Below are positions 58,603 to 64,000 of a DNA stretch of 64,000 nucleotides, piece by piece. The notes under the pieces are model-generated. The model did no database searches, was not told where the DNA came from, and worked only from the letters and a program-made list of their open reading frames with translations. The translations under genes were made by a program, and so were the position numbers. This stretch comes from Mesorhizobium sp. M1E.F.Ca.ET.045.02.1.1 (lineage in GTDB: Bacteria > Pseudomonadota > Alphaproteobacteria > Rhizobiales > Rhizobiaceae): the NCBI RefSeq assembly GCF_003952485.1, contig NZ_CP034447.1:3734501-3798500 (forward strand), read 5' to 3'. Each line of letters begins with the position of its first letter. The stretch's first letter is position 1.

Positions 58603-59892
58603 ATGAGACTGGGCGGAAGGCTGGCGGCGGCCATCGAAGTTCTGGAAGACATCGGCCGGCGGCACCGCCCGGTGGCCGACGCCTTGCGCGACTGGGGCCT
58701 GTCGCACCGCTTCGCCGGCGGCGGCGACAGAGCGGCGATCGGCAACATCGTCTACGACGCGCTGCGCCGCAAGCGCTCGGCCGGCTGGCTCTTCGGTGAG
58801 GACACGCCGCGCGCCATCGGCTTCGGCGCGCTGCTGCTCGAATGGGGCCAGACGGCGCAGTCGCTCAACGACGCGCTCGACGGCGACAAGTTCGCGCCGC
58901 CTCTGCTCAGCGCCACAGAATTGAAAGCGGTTGCCGGACGCCTGCCGGCCGATGCGCCTGACGCCGTGCGGGCCGATGTTCCGGACTGGTGCGCGCCGCT
59001 GCTCGAACAGGCCTATGGCGAGGATTGGGTCGAGGAGGGTGCGGCTCTCGCCATGCGCCCGCCGCTGGACCTCAGGGTCAATGCCTTGCTGTCCGATCGC
59101 GGCAGGGTGCTGGCCGAACTCGAGGGCACGGGTGCGGCGCCCGCCGCGATCGCGCCGCACGGCATCCGCATCCCGCCGATCGACGGTGACGGCAGGCATC
59201 CGAACGTGCAGGCCGAGCCCGCCTTCCAGAAAGGCTGGTTCGAAGTGCAGGACGAGGGCTCGCAGCTTGCCGCGGCACTTGCCGGTGCCATGCCCGGCAT
59301 GCAGGTGCTCGACTATTGCGCCGGCGCCGGCGGCAAGACGCTGGCGCTCTCGGCCGAGATGGGCAATACAGGCCAGCTCTTTGCCCATGATGCGGAGAAG
59401 GTGCGGCTGGCGCCGATCTTCGAGCGCATTCGCCGCGCGCACAGCCGCAACATCCAAATCGTCAGCAAACCCGCGGAACTCACGCCGCTGGCCAGTCATA
59501 TGGATATCGTGCTGATCGACGCGCCCTGCACCGGCAGCGGCACCTGGCGGCGGCGGCCCGACGCCAAATGGCGGCTGACCGACAGGCAGCTCGATGCCCG
59601 CAAGGGCGAGCAGCAGGCGATCCTCGACGCGGCGCAGGCCTTCGTCAAACCCGGCGGACTGCTGGTCTACATCACCTGCTCGGTGTTCGATGCCGAGAAC
59701 GGCGAGCAGGTCGCGGCCTTCCGCGGGCGCCACGGCGACTTTGCGCCGGTCGATCATCGCCAGCTCTGGAACAGCCATTTCCCCGGCCACGAAGGCGCCG
59801 CGCGCATCGCCGACGCCGGCGGCATCTCGCTGTCGCCGGCGCTCAGCGGCACCGACGGATTTTATTTCCACGCTCTGCGCAGGGCCGCCTGA
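58603..59892 (+). CDS. RsmB/NOL1-type RNA cytosine-5 methyltransferase
   Basis: 429 aa. SAM-binding VLDYCAGAGGKTLALSAEM, catalytic motifs DAPCTGSGTWRRRPDAKWRL and ITCSVFDAENGEQV (two Cys), and a NusB-like N-terminal region. Methylates cytosine in rRNA or tRNA. ATG at 58603 after GGAAG; the open frame starts much further upstream, but that part lacks conserved sequence. Confidence 0.88.
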   Translation: MRLGGRLAAAIEVLEDIGRRHRPVADALRDWGLSHRFAGGGDRAAIGNIVYDALRRKRSAGWLFGEDTPRAIGFGALLLEWGQTAQSLNDALDGDKFAPPLLSATELKAVAGRLPADAPDAVRADVPDWCAPLLEQAYGEDWVEEGAALAMRPPLDLRVNALLSDRGRVLAELEGTGAAPAAIAPHGIRIPPIDGDGRHPNVQAEPAFQKGWFEVQDEGSQLAAALAGAMPGMQVLDYCAGAGGKTLALSAEMGNTGQLFAHDAEKVRLAPIFERIRRAHSRNIQIVSKPAELTPLASHMDIVLIDAPCTGSGTWRRRPDAKWRLTDRQLDARKGEQQAILDAAQAFVKPGGLLVYITCSVFDAENGEQVAAFRGRHGDFAPVDHRQLWNSHFPGHEGAARIADAGGISLSPALSGTDGFYFHALRRAA

Positions 59893-59987
59893 GGCAGCCG
59901 GCATTTTGCTGCGCTGCAACATAAGAGATTGCCTGTCCTGCCTGCCTCTGCAATAAGCTTCGCCAGCAAAAGTGAAGGCGAAGGCCC

Positions 59988-60446
59988 ATGGCAGCCAAGA
60001 TCGTACCCGCTCCCGACTATGAGGATCGCGTCAGGACTTCCTTTGCCCGTCAGAAAGCAATGGCCACCATCGGCGCGGAACTGACGCTGGTCACGCCCGG
60101 CATTATCGAGATCGAGATGCCTTACGCCGCCGAGCTGACGCAACAGCACGGCTTCCTGCATGCCGGCGTCATCTCGACCGCGCTGGATTCGGCCTGCGGC
60201 TATGCCGCGTTCTCGCTGATGCCGCAGAATTCCAGCGTGCTGACCATCGAATTCAAGGTCAACCTCCTGGCGCCGGGCAGGGGCGAGCGCTTCCTGTTCC
60301 GCGGTTCGGTGACCAAGCCCGGCCGCACCATCATCGTTGCCGACGGCCAGGCCTACGCCTTCGCCGTCGATGGCGAGGCCAAGCTGATCGCCACAATGAC
60401 CGGCACGATGATGACGGTGGTCGGCCGCGACGGGATAGAAGGGTGA
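59988..60446 (+). CDS. PaaI-type hotdog thioesterase
   Basis: 152 aa hotdog-fold protein. QQHGFLHAGVISTALDSACGYAAF holds the usual active-site Asp/Asn-equivalent region. Hydrolyses acyl-CoA; substrate unknown. Followed 3 bases later by the nucleosidase gene, so probably cotranscribed. Confidence 0.85.
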   Translation: MAAKIVPAPDYEDRVRTSFARQKAMATIGAELTLVTPGIIEIEMPYAAELTQQHGFLHAGVISTALDSACGYAAFSLMPQNSSVLTIEFKVNLLAPGRGERFLFRGSVTKPGRTIIVADGQAYAFAVDGEAKLIATMTGTMMTVVGRDGIEG

Positions 60447-60449
60447 TCC

Positions 60450-61088
60450 ATGGCAACCGCTGCGCGGATAGGAGACAAATCCGTTCTTGTCGTCATGGCG
60501 GCGGAGGCCGAATACGGCCCGCATCTGCAAAAGCTGTTCACGCCGCTGATGACCGGCGTCGGCCCGGTCGAGGCCGGCGTGCGGCTGGGCGCCGAGCTTG
60601 CGACGTTGAAGGCGGCGGGCGCGCTGCCGGATCTCGTCGTCTCGCTGGGCTCCGCCGGAAGCCGCACGCTGGAGCAGGCTGAAATCTACCAGGCCGTGTC
60701 GGTCAGCTACCGCGACATGGATGCCTCCCCGCTCGGCTTCGAGAAAGGCGCGACGCCGTTCCTCGACCTGCCGGTGACGGTGCCGCTGCCCTTCGTCATC
60801 CCCGGCATCAGGAGCGCGACGCTGTCCTCCGGTGGCGCGATCGTCACCGGCGCCGCCTATGACGCGATCGACGCCGACATGGTCGACATGGAGACCTTCG
60901 CCTGCCTGCGCGCCTGCCAGCTGTTCGGCGTGCCGCTGATCGGCCTGCGCGGCATTTCCGACGGCGCTGCCGATCTCAGGCATGTCGGCGACTGGACCGA
61001 ATATCTGCACGTCATCGACGAGAAGCTGGCCGCGGCAATCGGGTTGCTGGAGCAAGCGATTGTATCCGGCGCGATCCGCCTTACTTAA
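60450..61088 (+). CDS. mtnN: 5'-methylthioadenosine/S-adenosylhomocysteine nucleosidase
   Basis: 212 aa. GVGPVEAGVRLGAEL, LVVSLGSAGSRTLEQAE, VDMETFACLRACQLFGVPLIGLRGISDGA match the MTA/SAH nucleosidase family. Splits adenine from methylthioadenosine and SAH. Shorter than E. coli MtnN, of the kind found in rhizobia. Confidence 0.85.
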   Translation: MATAARIGDKSVLVVMAAEAEYGPHLQKLFTPLMTGVGPVEAGVRLGAELATLKAAGALPDLVVSLGSAGSRTLEQAEIYQAVSVSYRDMDASPLGFEKGATPFLDLPVTVPLPFVIPGIRSATLSSGGAIVTGAAYDAIDADMVDMETFACLRACQLFGVPLIGLRGISDGAADLRHVGDWTEYLHVIDEKLAAAIGLLEQAIVSGAIRLT

Positions 61089-61160
61089 GGGCTTGGGAAG
61101 GACCGAAGGCCGCAGCGCACAACCATTGCGTCGACTCGTTTCTTTCTTTAAAGGCCCTCC

Positions 61161-62717
61161 ATGACGACACATCCCGACACTGTTCTCATCATCGACTTCG
61201 GCAGCCAGGTCACGCAGCTGATTGCGCGGCGCGTGCGCGAAGCCGGGGTCTACTGCGAAATCGTGCCGTTCCAGTCTGCCGCCGAGGGCTTCCGCCGCAT
61301 CCGGCCGAAAGCCGTCATCCTGTCGGGCAGCCCGCACTCGACCGTCGACATCGGTTCGCCCCGCGCGCCCGATGAGGTCTTTTCCGCCGGCATTCCGGTG
61401 CTCGGCATCTGCTATGGCGAGCAGACCATGTGCGCCCAGCTCGGAGGCAAGGTCGAGGCTGGCCACCACCGCGAGTTCGGCCGGGCTTTCCTGGAGATCG
61501 AGGACGACTGCGCGCTGTTCGACGGCGTCTGGGCCAAGGGTACGCGGCACCAGGTCTGGATGAGCCATGGCGACCGCGTCACCGCCATTCCCGATGGCTT
61601 CCAGGTGGTGGGCACGTCCACCGGGGCGCCCTTTGCCGCCATCGCCGACGAGGCGCGCCAGTTCTACGCCGTGCAATTCCATCCCGAAGTGGTCCATACC
61701 CCTGACGGCGCGAAGCTGCTTGGCAACTTCGTCCACCATATCGCTGGCCTCAGCACGGGCTGGACGATGGCTGCCTATCGCGAGCAGGCGGTCGAAGCGA
61801 TCCGCAAGCAGGTCGGCAAGGGCAAGGTGATCTGCGCGCTGTCGGGTGGCGTCGATTCCTCGGTCGCCGCGCTGCTTATCCATGAGGCGGTCGGCGACCA
61901 GCTCACCTGCATCCTGGTCGACCACGGCCTGATGCGCAAGGACGAGGCGCAAAGCGTGGTGGAGATGTTCCGCCAGCACTACAACCTGCCCCTGATCCTG
62001 GTCGACGCTTCCGACCGCTTCATCACGGCGCTCGAAGGCGAGAGCGATCCCGAAAAGAAGCGCAAGACCATCGGCCGGCTGTTCATCGAGGTCTTCGAGG
62101 AAGAGGCCAAGAAGCTCGGCGGCGCCGATTTCCTGGCGCAGGGCACGCTCTATCCCGACGTCATCGAGAGCGTCTCCTTCTCAGGCGGTCCGTCGGTGAC
62201 GATCAAGTCGCACCACAATGTCGGCGGCCTGCCCGAGCGTATGAACATGAAGCTGGTCGAGCCGCTGCGCGAATTGTTCAAGGACGAGGTGAGGGCGTTG
62301 GGCAAGGAACTCGGCCTGCCCGAGAGCTTCATCGGCCGCCATCCGTTCCCGGGTCCCGGCCTTGCCATACGCTGCCCGGGCGGCATCACCCGCGAGAAGC
62401 TGGAGATCCTGCGCGAGGCCGACGCCATCTATCTCGACGAGATCCGCAAGGCCGGCCTCTACGACGCCATCTGGCAGGCCTTCGCCGTGCTGCTTCCGGT
62501 GCAGACCGTCGGCGTCATGGGCGACGGCCGCACCTACGAATTCGTCTGCGCGCTGCGCGCCGTGACGTCCGTCGACGGCATGACGGCCGACTTCTACCAC
62601 TACGACATGAACTTCCTGGGTGCGGCCGCCACCCGCATCATCAACGAGGTGAAAGGCATCAACCGCGTCGTCTACGACGTGACCTCGAAGCCGCCCGGAA
62701 CCATCGAGTGGGAATAA
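61161..62717 (+). CDS. guaA: GMP synthase (glutamine-hydrolysing)
   Basis: 518 aa. GATase domain with [10 protein letters not shown] (nucleophile Cys) and [10 protein letters not shown]; synthetase domain with P-loop [14 protein letters not shown]; and C-terminal dimer domain ending KPPGTIEWE. Converts XMP to GMP. Its 3' end is a known integration site for integrative elements in Mesorhizobium, and an integrase gene follows directly. The reading frame is intact, so integration left the gene whole. Confidence 0.97.
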   Translation: MTTHPDTVLIIDFGSQVTQLIARRVREAGVYCEIVPFQSAAEGFRRIRPKAVILSGSPHSTVDIGSPRAPDEVFSAGIPVLGICYGEQTMCAQLGGKVEAGHHREFGRAFLEIEDDCALFDGVWAKGTRHQVWMSHGDRVTAIPDGFQVVGTSTGAPFAAIADEARQFYAVQFHPEVVHTPDGAKLLGNFVHHIAGLSTGWTMAAYREQAVEAIRKQVGKGKVICALSGGVDSSVAALLIHEAVGDQLTCILVDHGLMRKDEAQSVVEMFRQHYNLPLILVDASDRFITALEGESDPEKKRKTIGRLFIEVFEEEAKKLGGADFLAQGTLYPDVIESVSFSGGPSVTIKSHHNVGGLPERMNMKLVEPLRELFKDEVRALGKELGLPESFIGRHPFPGPGLAIRCPGGITREKLEILREADAIYLDEIRKAGLYDAIWQAFAVLLPVQTVGVMGDGRTYEFVCALRAVTSVDGMTADFYHYDMNFLGAAATRIINEVKGINRVVYDVTSKPPGTIEWE

Positions 62718-63034
62718 AGGTGCATCATTAGCTAGCTTTCGGTAAGTATCGATCAGAGTTGTATAAGCCTCTGAAATAAGTGTGTTTTCCTTACTGCATC
62801 TATCGCCATCTATCGCCTGGAAGCGGAATCATTTGGCGGTAAATTTGACGGCATGCGTTTCAGCGTTCTCTTTCCTGCCATGTAATACCGTCGTCCCGCC
62901 GATTGCAAGCGCACTCACTTCTTGCCCATCAAAGCATTGAAATACAATGATCGTTCCTAACAGTTGACGGTAAAATTAATGACGGTAAAATTGGCGGCCG
63001 AGAAACCAAAGTTGTGATCCGATCCTCTGTCATT
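62718..63034. other. Probable left end of an integrative element (attL side)
   Basis: 317 bases with no gene, visibly richer in A+T than guaA. It holds a 10-bp tandem duplication (ATCTATCGCC twice, 62798-62817), GGCGGTAAATTTGACGG at 62835-62851, and two direct repeats at 62965-62992. These look like integrase arm-type sites. The core crossover site is expected in the last codons of guaA, but its partner lies outside the window. Confidence 0.6.
62965..62992 (+). repeat. Direct repeats upstream of the integrase
   Basis: TGACGGTAAAATT occurs at 62965-62977 and 62980-62992 (15-bp period). A related GGCGGTAAATTTGACGG is at 62835-62851. The spacing suggests a protein-binding array. Confidence 0.7.
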
Positions 63035-64000
63035 ATGTTAACAGATATTGCCCTTAAGCGGCTGAAACCGAAAGACAAAATGTACAAAGTTGCCGACCGT
63101 GACGGTATGTACGCTGCGGTGTCTCCGACTGGGCAGATTGCGTTTCGGTACGACTACCGGACCAATGGTCGGAGAGAGACTGTGACGCTGGGCCGATATG
63201 GGAACGGAGGTCTCACGCTGGCAGAGGCACGCGACCGCTGCCTTGCCGCGCGAAAAATGGTGGCAGCCGGAAAGTCGCCGGCGCAAGAAAAGCAGCGCGA
63301 GAAGCGTCGCCTGTCAGGCACGGCGAGCTTCGGGGATCAAGGCAAGCGCTGGTTAAAGGAAGCGAAGATGGCGGATAGCACCCGCTCGATGCGCAAGGCT
63401 ATTTTCGATCGCGACATTTTGCCGATTTGGGAAAAAAGACTCCTAACCGAAATAACACCTGACGACTTGCGGGCGCTCTGCGCAAAGGTGAGGGATCGTG
63501 GTGCGCCGGCAACCGCCGTCCATATCCGCGATGTCGTGAAGCAGATCTATAGCTACGCCATTCTGCACGGCGAGAAGATCGCCAACCCTGCGGACGAGGT
63601 GGGACCAGCCTCAATTGCCACGTTCGAGGCGAAAGACCGCGCTCTGTCGCCTGCAGAAATCCGGATAATGCTGAAAGAGTTGGAAAACGTGCCGACGCTG
63701 CCGACGATTCGGGTCGGCCTAAAGTTCATCCTGCTCACGATGGTCCGAAAGAGTGAACTACTCGAGGCGACTTGGGACGAGGTCGATTTCGAGAACGCCG
63801 TCTGGAGCATCCCAAAAGAGCGAATGAAGCGGAAGAAGCCGCATAACGTCTACCTGTCACAGCAATCCCTCGATATCATGATCGCGCTCAAGACTTGTGC
63901 GGCGAACTCCCGATATGTGCTGCCGTCCCGCTACGATGCCGATGAGCCCATGTCGCGCGCGACGTTCAATCGGGTAACCGCGGCGATTGTCGAGCGGGCA
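63035..64000 (+). CDS. P4-type tyrosine integrase (3' partial)
   Basis: At least 322 aa, continuing past the window. The N-terminal DUF4102-like domain is visible (MLTDIALKRLKPKDKMYKVA, then GRYGNGGLTLAEARDRCLAA). SAM-like core-binding region follows (DSTRSMRKAIFDRDILPIWEKRL cut short here), and the catalytic domain starts with GLKFILLTMVRKSELLEAT, holding the first catalytic Arg. The His-x-x-Arg and Tyr residues lie beyond the end. Codon use and composition differ from the neighbouring core genes (many CGA, CTA, GGA, TTA). ATG at 63035 is the first plausible start. Likely the integrase of an element inserted at guaA (IntG-like). Confidence 0.92.
   Translation, partial: MLTDIALKRLKPKDKMYKVADRDGMYAAVSPTGQIAFRYDYRTNGRRETVTLGRYGNGGLTLAEARDRCLAARKMVAAGKSPAQEKQREKRRLSGTASFGDQGKRWLKEAKMADSTRSMRKAIFDRDILPIWEKRLLTEITPDDLRALCAKVRDRGAPATAVHIRDVVKQIYSYAILHGEKIANPADEVGPASIATFEAKDRALSPAEIRIMLKELENVPTLPTIRVGLKFILLTMVRKSELLEATWDEVDFENAVWSIPKERMKRKKPHNVYLSQQSLDIMIALKTCAANSRYVLPSRYDADEPMSRATFNRVTAAIVERA

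Overview
This G+C-rich window looks like the chromosome of a Mesorhizobium-type member of the Rhizobiales. The grounds are a DUF768 protein (a family I know mainly from Mesorhizobium), a DUF1127 protein, short HisG paired with HisZ, a plant-type glutamate-cysteine ligase, RIME-like mosaic palindromes, and a tRNA-His without G-1.

Layout. 1-1.2 kb: end of a spermidine/putrescine-type ABC permease pair. 1.3-10.7 kb: an AsmA protein, then a polyhydroxybutyrate-linked block (acetoacetyl-CoA synthetase, a probable MmgR/suhB-like sRNA, phasin) that also holds a very large PdhS/PleC/DivJ-like histidine kinase with a perfect CtrA box upstream. The phasin gene has a promoter overlapped by a palindrome and a 3' UTR of three hairpins, each showing the same CCTCCTCCC loop. 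10.8-24.7 kb: tRNA-His, a heterodimeric ABC exporter, DUF768, P1 peptidase, xseA, a CHASE4-like GGDEF-EAL protein, a LysR regulator, DUF1127, a DUF937 protein and gshA. 24.9-26.4 kb: an IS4-family insertion sequence between gshA and rsmE. 26.4-38.5 kb: rsmE, a glutamine amidotransferase, a phosphatase, and a 2-hydroxyacid oxidation block (lldD, lldR, DUF3422, glcD, glcE, a DUF4870-like gene, glcF). 38.6-45.7 kb: a FolD with an altered active site, an L,D-transpeptidase, tag, and hisS-hisZ-hisG. 45.8-47.3 kb: a second, inverted, nearly identical IS copy. 47.4-54.2 kb: an acyl-CoA synthetase, a ChaA-type antiporter, and an operon of N-formylglutamate amidohydrolase-like, DUF1704 metallopeptidase and GshB-like ATP-grasp genes. 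54.3-62.7 kb: oxyR/katG, aqpZ, an RsmB-like methyltransferase, a thioesterase, an MTA/SAH nucleosidase and guaA. 62.7-64 kb: a sharp compositional change directly after guaA, followed by a P4-type integrase running off the window. This is probably the left end of an integrative element inserted at guaA.

The points I find most interesting are the triple anti-Shine-Dalgarno hairpin 3' UTR of the phasin gene, the ligase/DUF1704/amidohydrolase operon (whose families include both halves of the eukaryotic tubulin tyrosination cycle), the guaA-linked integrase, the frameshift organisation and target preference of the IS, and the FolD that has Gln in place of its catalytic Lys. Function calls rest on reading motifs by eye; no database search was run.
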